This document shows, one piece after another, positions 1-10,604 of a stretch of DNA of 64,000 bases (its first letter is position 1; every line of letters starts with the position of its first letter). The DNA lies in NCBI RefSeq assembly GCF_029717145.1, contig NZ_CP099222.1, forward strand, positions 3,596,001 to 3,660,000, given 5' to 3'. The translations under genes were made by a program, and so were the position numbers. Under the pieces are notes generated by a model. It searched no databases. It saw only the letters and a program-made list of their open reading frames with translations, and was not told the origin of the DNA. The stretch comes from Citrobacter freundii (lineage in GTDB: Bacteria; Pseudomonadota; Gammaproteobacteria; Enterobacterales; Enterobacteriaceae).

Positions 1-539
1 GTCGGTGCCGCCACGGCGCCAGGTTTTTCGCTGTATACGGTCTGGTACAGTTCACGGTCGGCGTCTTCATCCGGGCGGTCGATATACGGCGGCAGCGGCA
101 TATGGCCGATGGCGTTGAGGATATCCAGTACGCTGCGTTCGTCGTCAAACGCCACTTCAAACAGCGCATCATGGCGCGCAACCATCGTCGCTTTAATGCT
201 TTCATCATCGCCCAGCAACAGCTCAGCACCCGGCTTCGGCGCTTTGGATGCGCGAATATGAGCCAGAATACGTTTGTCATCGAGCATGCGCTCAACCAGC
301 ACTTCAATCTTGCCGCCGCTGGCTTTACGCCCAAACAGGCGGGCCGGGATCACGCGGGTATTGTTAAAGACCAGAAGATCTCCGGGGTTGAGCTTGTCGA
401 GCAAATCGGTGAAAGTACCGTGCGTCAGCGCGCCCGTTGGCCCATCCAGTGACAGCAAACGGCAGCTACTGCGCTCTGCTTGCGGATAGTGGGCAATCAG
501 GGATTCAGGAAGTTCAAAGGTGAAATCGGTAACGCGCAT
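1..539 (-). CDS. queA: QueA, tRNA epoxyqueuosine synthase (S-adenosylmethionine:tRNA ribosyltransferase-isomerase), N-terminal part
   Basis: QueA transfers and isomerises the ribosyl group of S-adenosylmethionine onto 7-aminomethyl-7-deazaguanine at the tRNA wobble base, forming epoxyqueuosine. Only the first 179 codons are in the window; the C-terminus lies beyond base 1. The reading frame begins [12 protein letters not shown] and continues with [26 protein letters not shown] and GHMPLPPYI, which are the conserved N-terminal blocks of the family and agree with E. coli QueA almost throughout. The ATG at 539 matches the E. coli start. It is divergent from acpH, as in E. coli, where queA leads the tgt-yajC-secDF group (not visible here). 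Identification is firm; completeness cannot be judged. Confidence 0.95.
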   Translation of the reverse strand, partial: MRVTDFTFELPESLIAHYPQAERSSCRLLSLDGPTGALTHGTFTDLLDKLNPGDLLVFNNTRVIPARLFGRKASGGKIEVLVERMLDDKRILAHIRASKAPKPGAELLLGDDESIKATMVARHDALFEVAFDDERSVLDILNAIGHMPLPPYIDRPDEDADRELYQTVYSEKPGAVAAP

Positions 540-632
540 GACACTGACTCAGACTAAAATAAGAGGCGGGTAGTCTAGTGCCGGGGCGCTTTCCCTGCAA
601 CCTTTACCCCGCTTTTGGACAGATAATCGATA

Positions 633-1214
633 ATGAATTTTCTTGCACATTTACATCTGGCGCATTTAGCCGACAGTTCACTCTCCGGCAACCTGCTGGC
701 GGATTTTGTTCGCGGAAACCCGGCATCCAGTTTTGCGCCTGAGGTGGTGGACGGCATTTTCATGCATCGTCGAATCGACGTCATGACCGACAACCTGCCG
801 GAAGTCCGTGAAGCTAAAGAGTGGTTTCGCAGCGAAACGCGCCGCGTCGCGCCGATTACGCTCGACGTGATGTGGGATCACTTTTTATCGCGCCACTGGG
901 CAGAAATCTCGCCCGACTTCCCATTAGCAGCCTTTGTCCGCTACGCCCATACTCAGGTTGCCACAATCTTGCCTGAATCGCCGCCGCGCTTTGTCAATCT
1001 GAACAATTACATGTGGTCAGAGAAATGGCTGGAGCGCTATCAGGATATGGATTTTATCCAGGATGTGCTCAATGGCATGGCCAGCCGCCGCCCGCGTCTC
1101 GATGCCCTGCGCGACTCGTGGTATGACCTGGACAGACATTACGACGCGCTGGAAGAACGCTTCTGGCGTTTTTATCCGCAGATGATGGAACAGGCCCGCC
1201 GTAAAGCACTTTGA
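633..1214 (+). CDS. acpH: AcpH, acyl carrier protein phosphodiesterase
   Basis: AcpH removes the 4'-phosphopantetheine group from holo-ACP in the cytoplasm, giving apo-ACP. The 193-residue product has the usual family length. It is a metal-dependent HD-fold phosphodiesterase: an acidic/histidine-rich N-terminus ([11 protein letters not shown], with Asp24 in LLADFVRG) is followed by MHRRID near residues 44-49, the residues expected to hold the metal. The start at 633 gives the standard N-terminus. It is transcribed away from queA across a 93-bp gap and followed by a REP-like sequence before the peroxiredoxin gene. Placement and sequence match E. coli acpH (yajB). Confidence 0.93.
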   Translation: MNFLAHLHLAHLADSSLSGNLLADFVRGNPASSFAPEVVDGIFMHRRIDVMTDNLPEVREAKEWFRSETRRVAPITLDVMWDHFLSRHWAEISPDFPLAAFVRYAHTQVATILPESPPRFVNLNNYMWSEKWLERYQDMDFIQDVLNGMASRRPRLDALRDSWYDLDRHYDALEERFWRFYPQMMEQARRKAL

Positions 1215-1230
1215 TCGCCCGACAGCACTG

Positions 1231-1260
1231 GGCCGAATAAGGTGACGCCACCATCCGGCA
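1231..1260. repeat. REP-like palindrome after acpH
   Basis: The sequence reads GCCGAATAAGGTGACGCC then CATCCGGC, a degenerate copy of the enterobacterial REP element. It lies between the acpH stop and the next gene and may stabilise the acpH transcript end. The left arm has one mismatch to the usual GCCGGAT. Confidence 0.55.
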
Positions 1261-1381
1261 AAACATTGATAGCCAAAACCTGTCTCATTGATTGTCAGCG
1301 CCTCTTTGTCTTATTCCCGAACACTCTCTATACTGGCCCGCGTTGCGTTCCAAAAAACCCTTAACTTTGCAGGAGAATTAT

Positions 1382-1984
1382 ATGGTACTGGTAACTCGTC
1401 AGGCTCCGGATTTCACAGCAGCTGCGGTACTGGGTAGCGGTGAGATTGTTGATAACTTCAACTTCAAACAGCATACCAACGGTAAAACCACCGTTCTGTT
1501 CTTCTGGCCGATGGACTTCACCTTCGTTTGCCCGTCTGAACTGATCGCGTTCGACAAACGTTACGAAGAATTCCAGAAGCGCGGCGTTGAAGTGGTTGGC
1601 GTTTCTTTTGACTCTGAATTTGTCCATAACGCATGGCGTAACACCCCTGTCGACAAAGGCGGCATCGGTGCAGTGAAATACGCAATGGTTGCTGACATCA
1701 AGCGCGAAATCCAGAAAGCTTACGGCATCGAGCACCCGGAAGCGGGCGTTGCTCTGCGCGGTTCTTTCCTGATCGACGCGAACGGCGTTGTTCGCCACCA
1801 GGTGGTTAACGATCTGCCGCTGGGTCGTAACATCGACGAAATGCTGCGTATGGTTGACGCGCTGCAGTTCCACGAAGAGCACGGTGACGTTTGCCCTGCA
1901 CAGTGGGAAAAAGGTAAAGAAGGTATGAACGCGTCTCCGGACGGCGTGGCAAAATACCTGACCGAAAACGTCTCCAGCCTGTAA
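1382..1984 (+). CDS. tsaA: 2-Cys peroxiredoxin (AhpC/TSA family, TsaA type)
   Basis: Reduces hydrogen peroxide and alkyl hydroperoxides in the cytoplasm. The 200-residue protein has the peroxidatic cysteine in FTFVCPSE (Cys50) and the resolving cysteine in GDVCPAQW (Cys171), so it is a typical 2-Cys peroxiredoxin of the Prx1/AhpC class. The ATG at 1382, preceded by GCAGGAGAATT, is preferred over an in-frame ATG at 1292: the good ribosome site and the family N-terminus (MVLVTRQAPDF) both point to 1382. Salmonella has the same gene (annotated tsaA or ahpC) between acpH and malZ, while E. coli K-12 lacks it here. Its reductant partner is not visible: there is no ahpF beside it, so thioredoxin or glutaredoxin is likely (inference). 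Confidence 0.92.
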   Translation: MVLVTRQAPDFTAAAVLGSGEIVDNFNFKQHTNGKTTVLFFWPMDFTFVCPSELIAFDKRYEEFQKRGVEVVGVSFDSEFVHNAWRNTPVDKGGIGAVKYAMVADIKREIQKAYGIEHPEAGVALRGSFLIDANGVVRHQVVNDLPLGRNIDEMLRMVDALQFHEEHGDVCPAQWEKGKEGMNASPDGVAKYLTENVSSL

Positions 1985-2001
1985 TTGGCATGAATTGAAC
2001 A

Positions 2002-2027
2002 AGGCCCGCAAATGCGGGTCTTTTTTT
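2002..2027 (+). terminator. Rho-independent terminator of the peroxiredoxin gene
   Basis: A CCCGC/GCGGG stem with a short AAAT loop is followed by seven T residues, 18 bp after the stop codon at 1984. It also separates the gene from the convergent malZ, whose stop is at 2031. Confidence 0.85.
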
Positions 2028-2030
2028 ATC

Positions 2031-3851
2031 TCAATGACCCGACCACACCGACGCTGAGATTGCAGGCAACGTCAGTACATCGCCCATAGTCTGGCCTTTG
2101 CCCTCTTCGTGCCGCCACTGCGCGACATTGAGCAACGGCGACGACGGCAGCACCACTTCACAGGCGTGTCCCCGGTTAATCGCCACCAGTACGCGCTGCT
2201 GGTTAAGTACCCGGACAAATACCACCACGTTATCTTCGGCGTAAATTACCTGACAGCCGCCGTGGCGTAGCGCCTTGCTACGATGACGTAATTTCGCCAA
2301 CCGCTGGTACAGCGCCAACAGTTCGCCGTCCTGTTGATCCTTCTGCCACGGGAACGGTTTACGACAGAACGGATCGTTATTTCCATCCAGCCCCACTTCA
2401 TCACCGTAGTAAATACACGGCACGCCAGGCCACGTAAACAGCCACACCACCGCCAGTGGCAGGCGCGCAACATCTTTGCCCAGTAAAGATTTAAAACGAG
2501 CGGTATCGTGGCTGTCGAGCTGGTTGAACATACGCAACTGCTGCTGATGCGATAATCCCGCACGGTAGTTATCCATCCACGCCATGCACGTTTGAGCATC
2601 AATAGACTGCGGATCGTAAGAGATGTCGGTGTTGGCGAGAAATCCCCAGAGCGGGAAGGTAAAACCACGGTAGTTCATGGCGGCATCTTCGGCATCGGCC
2701 TGCAGCCACTGGCGCGCATCGCCAAAGTGTTCACCGACCACATAGGCTTCTGGCTGCGTTTCTTTCGCCGCCTGGGTGATCCCGGCCACATGCTGCAGGT
2801 TATTGCGCGCTCCACCGGCTTCACCCAGCATGTGCACAACATCAAGCCGCCAGCCGTCCATGCTCCACGGCGCTTTTAACCAGTGACGAACAATGCTGTC
2901 CTCGCCGCGATAAATTTCGTTCACCAGGCTTTCCGAGGCAAAATCCAGCTTCGGCAGGCTGGCGTAACCCAGCCAGTCCAATGCGACGCCGTCGTCAGAG
3001 AAATGGTACCAGTCGCGCCAGGGCGAGTCCGGGTTATGGCACGCCCCGTCTGTTCCCTGATGATGCCTGTCGAACCAGGCGTGCGAATCACCACTGTGAT
3101 TGAATACGCCGTCCAACACCAGGCGCATTCCCTGTTGCTGCGTGTTATGCCGCAGGCGTAATAGCGCCCTGTCGCCACCAAACCGGGGGTCAACATGGCG
3201 ATAATCTTCGGTATCGTATTTATGCACGCTCGGTGCGGTAAACACCGGGTTCAGATACAGTGCTGTTACCCCTAAGCTTTTCAGGTACGGCAGCTTCTCG
3301 CTGATCCCGTCCAAATCACCACCATAGAACGTCGAGCCTCCGGCCTGTGCGTTCAGCGGTTCATCCCAGTCACGCTGCACAATATCGTGCCCGGCCGCGT
3401 GGTGGTAATAGACGTTATCCTGTTCTGTATCGCGCGACTGACCGCGGGCAAAGCGGTCCGGGAAAATCTGATAGAAAACCTGGTCGGCCACCCATTGCGG
3501 ACCATTGTCTGGCACATCCACAGCAAACTGTTCCAGCCGCGCGGGCGGAAATCGGCTGAACCCTTGCGGGGTAAACCACAGCTGGCGATCGAGCCACAGC
3601 AGCTTAAAGCTATAGCGTCGACGAGGCTGGCCGCAGGAGGGATCGATTGCCGCGCGCCACGCGGTCACGCCAGGCTGCGGCTGGCTGCGCTGCTTATGCA
3701 TGCTGAGCGAGATCTCTTCGTTATCATTTTCTGCGCGTAACGTGACCCGCTGGGGTTGATTGTCCCCTGCCAGCCAGAGCGTAATCGTCAGTTTATCGTT
3801 GTTTTGCTTAACAAATGGGGCAACCGGAAGGTGCCAGGCGTTCAACATCAC
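2031..3851 (-). CDS. malZ: MalZ, maltodextrin glucosidase
   Basis: Cytoplasmic GH13 enzyme that releases glucose from the reducing end of maltodextrins. An N-terminal immunoglobulin-like domain (about residues 1-120) precedes the (beta/alpha)8 barrel. The four amylase regions are intact: DGVFNH (247-252), GWRLDVVH with nucleophile Asp337, VGEH with Glu374, and LDSHD ending at Asp449. The length of 605-606 residues equals E. coli MalZ. Two adjacent ATG codons (3851 and 3848) can start it and cannot be told apart. Transcription is toward the peroxiredoxin gene. Two MalT-box-like sequences lie 75-100 bp upstream, fitting control by the maltose regulon. Confidence 0.96.
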   Translation of the reverse strand: MMLNAWHLPVAPFVKQNNDKLTITLWLAGDNQPQRVTLRAENDNEEISLSMHKQRSQPQPGVTAWRAAIDPSCGQPRRRYSFKLLWLDRQLWFTPQGFSRFPPARLEQFAVDVPDNGPQWVADQVFYQIFPDRFARGQSRDTEQDNVYYHHAAGHDIVQRDWDEPLNAQAGGSTFYGGDLDGISEKLPYLKSLGVTALYLNPVFTAPSVHKYDTEDYRHVDPRFGGDRALLRLRHNTQQQGMRLVLDGVFNHSGDSHAWFDRHHQGTDGACHNPDSPWRDWYHFSDDGVALDWLGYASLPKLDFASESLVNEIYRGEDSIVRHWLKAPWSMDGWRLDVVHMLGEAGGARNNLQHVAGITQAAKETQPEAYVVGEHFGDARQWLQADAEDAAMNYRGFTFPLWGFLANTDISYDPQSIDAQTCMAWMDNYRAGLSHQQQLRMFNQLDSHDTARFKSLLGKDVARLPLAVVWLFTWPGVPCIYYGDEVGLDGNNDPFCRKPFPWQKDQQDGELLALYQRLAKLRHRSKALRHGGCQVIYAEDNVVVFVRVLNQQRVLVAINRGHACEVVLPSSPLLNVAQWRHEEGKGQTMGDVLTLPAISASVWSGH

Positions 3852-3925
3852 GTATCCCCTTTGATGAAAATGAAGTCACCTTGCCATAGGAAAGTTAAGG
3901 ATCACTCATCATCTTAACGTTTATT

Positions 3926-3949
3926 GGGGGAGGAGTTCGGGGGAGGAGA
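3926..3949. promoter_or_regulatory. Two MalT-box-like sites upstream of malZ
   Basis: GGGGAGGAGT (3927-3936) and GGGGAGGAGA (3940-3949) each match the MalT consensus GGGGAKGAGG at nine of ten positions, as direct repeats 13 bp apart on the + strand, opposite to malZ transcription. MalT activates maltose genes with maltotriose and ATP. Assignment rests on the consensus and position only. Confidence 0.7.
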
Positions 3950-3986
3950 AAATGCCGGGAGGCGCAAGCCTTACCCGGCAAAAAAA

Positions 3987-5360
3987 TTACTGTGCTTCAG
4001 CCGGTTGACGCTCACGGCGGCGTTTGAACACCCACCCCACCAGCAGCAGGGCAATCCACGCAAAACCAACGTACAGTGAAATACGGGTATCCGGATGGTA
4101 GCCAATAAGCCCGATAATAAAGACCAGGAAAATCAGGCCAATCACCGTCGTGACCACACCGCCCGGTACTTTAAACGTCAGTGCTTTGACCTCTTCCGGC
4201 GGCAGGCGACGGCGGAAGGCAATCTGCGACAGCAGGATCATGATCCACACCCACACCGTGGCAAACGTCGCCAGCGAAGCGATCACCAGGAAGATGTTCT
4301 CCGGCATGATGTAGTTGAGATACACCGCAAACAGCAGGGCAATGGTCATCACCATCACCGTCACCCACGGCACGCCGCGACGCGAGGTTTTGGCGAACAT
4401 TTTCGGTGCACTTCCCTGCTCCGCCATACCGTGCAGCATACGGCCCACGCCAAAGACATCAGAGTTGATCGCCGACAGCGAGGCGGTCAGCACCACAAAG
4501 TTAAGGATACCTGCCGCAAAGGTAATGCCCATATGCTGGAACGTCAGAACAAAAGGACTCCCGTCGGTGCCCACCTGATTCCATGGGTAAATAGACATAA
4601 TGACGAACAGCGTGCCCACGTAAAACACGAGGATTCGCATCGGCACGGAGTTAATTGCACGCGGGATCGACTCCTGCGGGTTCTTCGCTTCACCGGCAGT
4701 AATGCCGATGATTTCAATGCCACCATAGGCAAACATCACCATTTGCAGCGACATAATCATGCCCAACCAGCCGTTACTGAAGAACCCACCGTTGCTCCAC
4801 AGGTTATGGATGCCGGTTGGTTGCCCACCGTTACCGATCCCCCAAATGATGATGCCAAAACCGGCGACAATCATAATGATGATGGTGGCGACCTTAAAGA
4901 ATGAGAACCAGAACTCTAGTTCGCCAAACACCTTCACACTCATCAGGTTGATGGCGCAGATAATCAGCACTACGCTCAGAACCCAAATCCAGTGCGGCAC
5001 CGCCGGGAACCAGACGCCCATATAAATACCGAAGGCGGTCACGTCGGCAATAGCGACAATCAGGATTTCAAAACAGTAGGTCCAGCCGGTAATGTAGCCT
5101 GCCAACGGTCCGAGGTTTTCCTGCGCATAGCGCGAAAACGAGCTGGCTGCCGGGTTATGAACGGACATTTCGCCCAGCGCGCGCATGATAATGTACGCCG
5201 CCGCGCCGCCGATAATATAGGCCAACAACACGCTCGGCCCTGCCATTTTGATGGCATCGGCTGAGCCATAGAACAGCCCGGTACCAATTGCCGAACCTAA
5301 TGCCATAAAGCGGATGTGCCGGGTGCTCAGCCCACGCTTTAGCTTGTTATTACTTTCCAT
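3987..5360 (-). CDS. proY: ProY, cryptic proline permease (amino acid/polyamine/organocation family)
   Basis: Inner-membrane amino acid permease of about 12 helices. The sequence opens with the family signature [19 protein letters not shown] and carries the AAT-family stretch [16 protein letters not shown] and [18 protein letters not shown]. The 457-residue length matches E. coli ProY. In Salmonella the gene is cryptic and supports proline uptake only when its expression is raised, so substrate assignment comes from the family and synteny. The C-terminus ends in a basic tail (FKRRRERQ). It lies downstream of brnQ on the same strand, but a strong terminator separates them, so it probably has its own promoter. 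Confidence 0.93.
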   Translation of the reverse strand: MESNNKLKRGLSTRHIRFMALGSAIGTGLFYGSADAIKMAGPSVLLAYIIGGAAAYIIMRALGEMSVHNPAASSFSRYAQENLGPLAGYITGWTYCFEILIVAIADVTAFGIYMGVWFPAVPHWIWVLSVVLIICAINLMSVKVFGELEFWFSFFKVATIIIMIVAGFGIIIWGIGNGGQPTGIHNLWSNGGFFSNGWLGMIMSLQMVMFAYGGIEIIGITAGEAKNPQESIPRAINSVPMRILVFYVGTLFVIMSIYPWNQVGTDGSPFVLTFQHMGITFAAGILNFVVLTASLSAINSDVFGVGRMLHGMAEQGSAPKMFAKTSRRGVPWVTVMVMTIALLFAVYLNYIMPENIFLVIASLATFATVWVWIMILLSQIAFRRRLPPEEVKALTFKVPGGVVTTVIGLIFLVFIIGLIGYHPDTRISLYVGFAWIALLLVGWVFKRRRERQPAEAQ

Positions 5361-5382
5361 CGATTCCTAACCTGTTAACACA

Positions 5383-5422
5383 ATAAAAAAACCACGGGGC
5401 CATATTAATAGCCCCGTGGTTA
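5383..5422 (-). terminator. Terminator after brnQ
   Basis: A perfect 10-bp stem (ACCACGGGGC with GCCCCGTGGT) around a 10-nt loop is followed on the minus strand by seven T residues. It lies between the brnQ stop (5442) and the proY start (5360) and should isolate the two genes. Confidence 0.9.
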
Positions 5423-5441
5423 AAACTTATTGTCAGTGATA

Positions 5442-6761
5442 TTAGTGTGCGCTGGAGGTCACTTGTCGACCTGCTGCGCGGTCCCAAATTACGGCCAGGA
5501 CCACCATCACGACTGTTGGCATCAACCACGCCAGACCTTGCTCTGCCAGCGGTAAACGCTGGGTCCAGGCCGGTAACACGTCGCCAATTGCAGAAGCTTT
5601 AATGCCATCAAGGATACCAAAAATCAGGCTGATAAACATCGCAGGTGCAATGACGCGGGAAGAATTATGCCACCATGAGCGGGTAAAGCTTAATACAACC
5701 AGTGCGATACAGGGCGGATAAATAGCCGTCAGGACCGGAATCGAGATCTGAATCAGGTGGCTCAAGCCGAGGTTTGACACCACCATCGAGAAGCCGCCAA
5801 GGATAAACACCAGCGTACGGTAAGACAGTGGAATGTACTGCGCAAAGAACTCAGCACACGCACAAGTCAGGCCAACCGCCGTCACCAGGCAAGCGATGAA
5901 AATCAACGCGGCCAGCAGCAGGCTACCTGCACCGCCGAAGGTGTGCTGAACATACGCATGCAGAATTGCCGCGCCGTTAGCAGACTGATCGACCAGAATC
6001 GCGCTGTCTGAACCCAGACGGAACAAGGCGAGGTACAGCAGCGTTAAGCCGACACCAGCCATCAAACCTGCCCAGACGGTATAACGTGTCAGTAGGCGTG
6101 CTTCAGTAACGCCACGCGAACGCGCGGCGTTCACGATAACAATACCAAAGACCATCGCCCCCAGCGTATCCATCGTCAGATAGCCGTTCACGAAGCCGTT
6201 GGAAAACGCCGCAGTTTGATAGGCTTCTATGGCATTGCTGATCGGACCGGCAGGCCAGATAATCGCAGCAACAGACAGCACAACCAGCGCCAGAATTTTC
6301 AGCGGCGCGAGGAAATTCCCCACGGTATCCAGCAGTTTGCCCGGATAGAGCGACACCAGGATGACAATCGCGAAATAGACCACGCTGTAGATAAACAGCG
6401 GCAGCGCGGAGTCACCGGTCAGCGGGGCAATCCCCACTTCAAAGGAGACCGTTGCGGTACGCGGCGTTGCAAATAACGGCCCAACGGCCAGATAACAGAC
6501 GGTAGCCAGTACTAAACCGGCCACTTTGCCGATCGGAGTGCTGAGGCTGTCTACACCACCGCCGACTTTCGCCAGCGCCACAACGGTGAGCACCGGCAGG
6601 CCAACAGCGGTAATCAGAAAGCCAAAAGCCGCAGTCCAGACGTGTTCGCCGGCCTGCAAACCAACCATTGGGGGGAAAATAATGTTACCTGCACCTACAA
6701 ACAGTGCAAATGTCATAAATCCCAGTGCGATGATATCGCGCGATTTTAACTGATGGGTCAT
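5442..6761 (-). CDS. brnQ: BrnQ, branched-chain amino acid:cation symporter
   Basis: Inner-membrane importer of leucine, isoleucine and valine (LIV-II system), coupled to sodium or proton movement. The 439-residue length is standard. The N-terminus has the family signature [21 protein letters not shown], followed by about 12 hydrophobic segments; [10 protein letters not shown] lies in the second half. The start at 6761 gives the E. coli N-terminus ([19 protein letters not shown]). It sits 400 bp downstream of phoR, as in E. coli, and has a long upstream region of its own. Confidence 0.95.
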   Translation of the reverse strand: MTHQLKSRDIIALGFMTFALFVGAGNIIFPPMVGLQAGEHVWTAAFGFLITAVGLPVLTVVALAKVGGGVDSLSTPIGKVAGLVLATVCYLAVGPLFATPRTATVSFEVGIAPLTGDSALPLFIYSVVYFAIVILVSLYPGKLLDTVGNFLAPLKILALVVLSVAAIIWPAGPISNAIEAYQTAAFSNGFVNGYLTMDTLGAMVFGIVIVNAARSRGVTEARLLTRYTVWAGLMAGVGLTLLYLALFRLGSDSAILVDQSANGAAILHAYVQHTFGGAGSLLLAALIFIACLVTAVGLTCACAEFFAQYIPLSYRTLVFILGGFSMVVSNLGLSHLIQISIPVLTAIYPPCIALVVLSFTRSWWHNSSRVIAPAMFISLIFGILDGIKASAIGDVLPAWTQRLPLAEQGLAWLMPTVVMVVLAVIWDRAAGRQVTSSAH

Positions 6762-7121
6762 AAAGTCTTACAGCCTGTGGATGTGAATGTGGTGTTGTAA
6801 AGGTTAAATTTTTGCCCTTCCCTTTTGGGACGATACAGCGGCATTTTTAATCAATTCCAGCGGGAAATTCTCCCAGCCGGGCGCGGCGAAGAATAGTTTT
6901 TCGATTTACCGCGTAAATGCAGTCGGTATGACAGCACATGGTGCGCAATTTAAACGCTTATAACGTTTTAAAGCAAGGTGGGATCTAAAAACCAGAACAA
7001 TATAGCGATATGAAAAATCCAGTTAGAACAAAACACCATTTCAGGGAAAAAGGTATGGGTAATAATGCGAACAAAAAACAATCAGACGTCGTAAAATTCA
7101 GGATGACTGTATTGACCCGCG
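6762..7121. other. Non-coding gap upstream of brnQ
   Basis: About 360 bp between the brnQ start and the phoR terminator. It must hold the brnQ promoter and leader. The distal part (6940-7120) is AT-rich with several A tracts. I see no conserved RNA, no clear operator and no ORF with a good ribosome site. An 86-codon frame beginning at 7010 runs into phoR on the opposite strand and looks like chance. Confidence 0.5.
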
Positions 7122-7148
7122 TAAAAAAGCCAGCTTTCGCTGGCTTTT
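7122..7148 (-). terminator. Terminator of phoBR
   Basis: AAAAGCCAGC-GAAA-GCTGGCTTTTTT on the minus strand, a GNRA-like loop with a T run, beginning 26 bp after the phoR stop at 7174. Confidence 0.9.
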
Positions 7149-7173
7149 GGAAAGATAATCTTACGGATACGCC

Positions 7174-8469
7174 TCAATCGTTACTTTTGGCAAGTAAACG
7201 TTCCGCCAGCACAAAGCTAAACCGCGTCCCTTTGCCCGGCGTACTCTCGATATTCAATCGGCTGTCGTGATGATTTAAAGCATGCTTCACAATAGCCAGC
7301 CCCAGCCCGCTACCGCCCGTTTGCCGCGATCGCGCTTTATCCACGCGATAGAAACGCTCGGTCAAACGAGGAATGTGCTCAGGCGCAATCCCTGGCCCAT
7401 TATCTTCGACGCTGAACTCGGCTCCCGCCGTCGCCCGCTGCCAGCGCACGGTGATGTGCGTTCCCGCCGGCGTATGGTTCACCGCGTTATAGATAAGATT
7501 CGAGATTGCGCTACGCAGTTGCTCCTCGTTACCCATCACGCTCAGGCGATTATCCACGTCGAAGGTAAACGTGTGTTTATTCTGGCTCAGCGTTTGTGCT
7601 TCGTGCTCAGCCACGCGCAGTATCATCGGCACATCCACTTTTTCATTCTGCGGCAATGTCGGTGCGGCTTCTATTTTCGATAGCGTCAGCAACTGTTTCA
7701 CCAGCCCTTCCATACGCTGCGTTTGCTCACGCATGGTATCCAGCGCTTTCTCTCGCGTTGCCCCTTCCAGGGGATGCTCCTGCATCATCTCCAGATAACC
7801 TTGCAGCACCGTCAGCGGCGTACGCAACTCGTGGCTGGCGTTGGCAAAGAAATTACGCCGCGCGCCTTCCAGTTGGTGCATCTGCGTGACATCGCGCGCC
7901 ACCATCAGCAACTGCTTGTCGGTATACGGCATCACCCTAATTTCCAGATGCCGCCCGGTATTAAGTACCAAATTAATTGGCCGACTAAAGTCGCGCGTTT
8001 TCAGGTATGAGGTAAATTCCGGGTAGCGAAGCAGGTTAAGAATATTTTGCCCACTATCGTCCGGCCAACGCAGTCCCAGAACCTGCTGTGCCAGGCCGTT
8101 ACACCAGAAAATCCCACCCTCTTCAGTGGTCAGCACCACCGCATCAGGCAGCGATTCAGCCCCGCTGCGAAAACGCTTAATCAGATTACCCAGTTCGCGG
8201 CGGCGTTTTTTGTTACGCAGTTGCATTTGATGCAGGCCGTAAAGCAGCGGTTCCCAACTGCCCCGTCCCGGCGGAGGCGTCATACTCCTGTCGACCCACA
8301 GCCACCAGGACAAACGCAGTAAATTCCAGAAATGCCAGATAAGCAGACCCGTTACCGATGCCAGTAAAAACCACGGCAGATAACCGAAAAAAGCACTAAG
8401 GATAAAAGCCGGAATGCAGCAAAGTATCAGCTCCAGTACCAGCCTTTTCCATGACAATCGTTCCAGCAA
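7174..8469 (-). CDS. phoR: PhoR, phosphate regulon sensor histidine kinase
   Basis: Membrane sensor kinase/phosphatase that, with the Pst transporter and PhoU, controls PhoB according to phosphate supply. Two hydrophobic segments (about 9-50) are followed by a basic linker, a PAS domain (about 100-190), the dimerisation domain with phospho-accepting His213 in [10 protein letters not shown], and an ATP-binding domain with [17 protein letters not shown] and [12 protein letters not shown] place the start at TTG 8469: GGGAG lies eight bases upstream of it, whereas the in-frame GTG at 8478 overlaps that GGGAG. TTG gives the 431-residue E. coli length. It is co-transcribed with phoB, with a gap of about 50 bp. 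Confidence 0.95.
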   Translation of the reverse strand: MLERLSWKRLVLELILCCIPAFILSAFFGYLPWFLLASVTGLLIWHFWNLLRLSWWLWVDRSMTPPPGRGSWEPLLYGLHQMQLRNKKRRRELGNLIKRFRSGAESLPDAVVLTTEEGGIFWCNGLAQQVLGLRWPDDSGQNILNLLRYPEFTSYLKTRDFSRPINLVLNTGRHLEIRVMPYTDKQLLMVARDVTQMHQLEGARRNFFANASHELRTPLTVLQGYLEMMQEHPLEGATREKALDTMREQTQRMEGLVKQLLTLSKIEAAPTLPQNEKVDVPMILRVAEHEAQTLSQNKHTFTFDVDNRLSVMGNEEQLRSAISNLIYNAVNHTPAGTHITVRWQRATAGAEFSVEDNGPGIAPEHIPRLTERFYRVDKARSRQTGGSGLGLAIVKHALNHHDSRLNIESTPGKGTRFSFVLAERLLAKSND

Positions 8470-8519
8470 ACGTCGCACTCCCTATACAACTTGATCTAAT
8501 GGGCTATTTTCCGTGCCGG

Positions 8520-9209
8520 TCAGAAGCGGGTTGAAAAACGGTATCCCGTTCCGCGTACCGTCTGCACCATGCGATCGTGGCCGCTGTGCTCCAGCGCCTT
8601 ACGCAAGCGGCGGATATGCACGTCAACCGTCCGGTCTTCTACGTACACGTTGGTGCCCCAGACATGATTAAGTAGTTGTTCGCGGCTGTAGACGCGCTCA
8701 GGATGAGTCATAAAGAAATGCAGCAGTTTGAACTCAGTTGGCCCCATATCCAGCGGTTCTTCGCCGGTCATTACACGATGCGAGGTGGGATCAAGGCTCA
8801 GCCCCTGCATCTCAATAACTTCTTCAACCGCCATTGGTGAAATACGACGCAGTACGGCTTTAATGCGCGCCACCAGCTCCTTCGGCGAAAACGGCTTGGT
8901 GATATAGTCATCCGCACCGGTTTCCAGCCCACGTACGCGATCTTCTTCATCACCTCTTGCCGTCAGCATCATCACCGGGATGTCCCGCGTCATCGCTTCA
9001 CGTTTGAGGTGTTTAATGAACTGTAACCCCGAGCCGCCGGGAAGCATCCAGTCAAGCAGGATAAGATCCGGCCAGGGTTCATTGAGTTGATTCACCGCAC
9101 TGTCATAGTCTTCGGCTTCTACAGGTTGGAACCCGTTTTGCTCGAGCACGAAGCAGACCATTTCACGAATTGGAGCTTCATCTTCTACGACCAGAATACG
9201 TCTCGCCAT
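8520..9209 (-). CDS. phoB: PhoB, phosphate regulon response regulator
   Basis: DNA-binding activator of the Pho regulon. The receiver domain has the acidic pocket VVEDE (8-12), phospho-acceptor Asp53 in [10 protein letters not shown] and Lys in ITKPFSP. An OmpR-type winged helix follows (about 130-229) with the recognition stretch [13 protein letters not shown]. The length of 229 equals E. coli PhoB and the sequences are almost identical. A Pho box lies about 65-80 bp upstream, so the gene is autoregulated. The target operon phoA-psiF is in the same window. It is divergent from sbcDC. Confidence 0.98.
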   Translation of the reverse strand: MARRILVVEDEAPIREMVCFVLEQNGFQPVEAEDYDSAVNQLNEPWPDLILLDWMLPGGSGLQFIKHLKREAMTRDIPVMMLTARGDEEDRVRGLETGADDYITKPFSPKELVARIKAVLRRISPMAVEEVIEMQGLSLDPTSHRVMTGEEPLDMGPTEFKLLHFFMTHPERVYSREQLLNHVWGTNVYVEDRTVDVHIRRLRKALEHSGHDRMVQTVRGTGYRFSTRF

Positions 9210-9272
9210 GATTTGCCCTGTTTTAATTTAATCGTTCATACCCTCTATACGCCGCCATTATGCGTCAGATTT

Positions 9273-9290
9273 ATGACAGATTTATGAAAA
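9273..9290 (-). promoter_or_regulatory. Pho box upstream of phoB
   Basis: The minus strand reads TTTTCATAAATCTGTCAT, followed by AAATCTGACG. It has two 7-bp direct half-sites (TTTCAT and CTGTCAT type) spaced by 4 AT-rich bases, the standard PhoB target. It lies in the phoB-sbcD divergent gap and could in principle affect both genes. Confidence 0.85.
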
Positions 9291-9401
9291 AGATAGTCCA
9301 GGCTTAACCAATGTTGTTGAATTATGACAGCCCGGAAACAAGATATTCACGCCATTGCAAGGGTATAATCCCCCTCATTGCTTTTTCGTCATGGAACTCG
9401 T

Positions 9402-10604
9402 ATGCGCATCCTTCATACCTCAGACTGGCATCTGGGCCAAAACTTCTACAGCAAGAGCCGCGCCGCCGAGCATCAGGCCTTTCTTGACTGGCTGCTGGAG
9501 ACCGCACAATCCCATCAGGTGGATGCCATTATTGTGGCAGGCGATATTTTTGATACCGGCTCACCGCCGAGCTATGCCCGCGAGATTTACAACCGCTTTG
9601 TCGTCAATTTGCAGCAAACAGGCTGCCACCTGGTGGTGCTGGCAGGCAACCATGACTCGGTCGCCACGCTTAATGAATCACGCGATATTTTGGCGTTTCT
9701 GAACACCACGGTGGTCGCCAGCGCAGGTCATGGACCGCAAATACTGAAACGCCGCGACGGCACGCCAGGCGCCGTGCTGTGCCCGATTCCCTTTTTACGC
9801 CCACGCGACATCATCACCAGCCAGGCGGGACTCACCGGCAGCGAAAAACAACAGCATTTGCTGGGGGCAATTACCGACTATTACCAGCAGCAGTACCTGG
9901 ACGCCTGTGAACTGCGCGGTGAACGCAACCTGCCGATCATTGCAACCGGGCACCTGACGACCGTCGGTGCCAGCAAAAGTGACGCGGTACGTGACATTTA
10001 TATTGGCACACTGGATGCCTTTCCGGCGCAGAATTTCCCGCCAGCAGATTACATCGCGTTGGGACATATTCACCGGGCGCAGGTCATCGGCGGAACAGAA
10101 CATATTCGCTACTGTGGCTCGCCGATTGCCCTCAGTTTTGACGAATGTGGCAAAAGCAAAGGCGTGCATCTGGTGAGCTTCGAAGACGGCAAGCTACATA
10201 CCGTCGACAATCTCACCGTACCGGTCACGCAGCCGCTGGCAGTATTGAAAGGCGATTTAGCCGCCATTACCGCCCAGCTTGAGCAATGGCGCGATGTAGA
10301 GCTGCAAACGCCCGTCTGGTTAGATATTGAAATCACCACCGACGATTACCTGCACGACATGCAGCGCAAAATTCAGGCGTTGACGGAAGACCTGCCGGTA
10401 GAGGTTCTGCTGGTGCGCCGCAGTCGGGAGCAGCGCGAGCGTATTATGGCCAATGAGCGGCGTGAAACGCTGAGCGAACTGAGCGTGACGGAAGTCTTTG
10501 ACCGCCGTCTGGCGCTGGAGGAACTGGAAGCGCCGAGGCGGGAACGTCTTAATCAGCTGTTTAATGACACGTTACAGATGCTTGCCGGGGAGGCTGACGC
10601 ATGA
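9402..10604 (+). CDS. sbcD: SbcD, nuclease subunit of the SbcCD (Mre11-Rad50 type) complex
   Basis: Mn-dependent phosphoesterase subunit that, with the SbcC ATPase, cleaves hairpins, palindromes and protein-blocked DNA ends. Five metallophosphatase blocks are intact: SDWHLG (Asp8, His10), GDIFD (Asp48), GNHD (Asn83, His84), ATGHLT and GHIH. The ATG at 9402 is chosen over an in-frame ATG at 9378 because it gives the family N-terminus [10 protein letters not shown] and the E. coli length of 400. The stop overlaps the sbcC start (ATGA), so the two are translationally coupled. It is divergent from phoB. Confidence 0.97.
   Translation: MRILHTSDWHLGQNFYSKSRAAEHQAFLDWLLETAQSHQVDAIIVAGDIFDTGSPPSYAREIYNRFVVNLQQTGCHLVVLAGNHDSVATLNESRDILAFLNTTVVASAGHGPQILKRRDGTPGAVLCPIPFLRPRDIITSQAGLTGSEKQQHLLGAITDYYQQQYLDACELRGERNLPIIATGHLTTVGASKSDAVRDIYIGTLDAFPAQNFPPADYIALGHIHRAQVIGGTEHIRYCGSPIALSFDECGKSKGVHLVSFEDGKLHTVDNLTVPVTQPLAVLKGDLAAITAQLEQWRDVELQTPVWLDIEITTDDYLHDMQRKIQALTEDLPVEVLLVRRSREQRERIMANERRETLSELSVTEVFDRRLALEELEAPRRERLNQLFNDTLQMLAGEADA

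Noticed and set aside
4095-4904. 269-codon frame opposite proY
   Set aside because: His/Asp/Arg-rich antisense artefact of a membrane protein gene.
7010-7270. 86-codon frame downstream of phoR
   Set aside because: Overlaps the phoBR terminator and the phoR coding end in antisense; no ribosome site.
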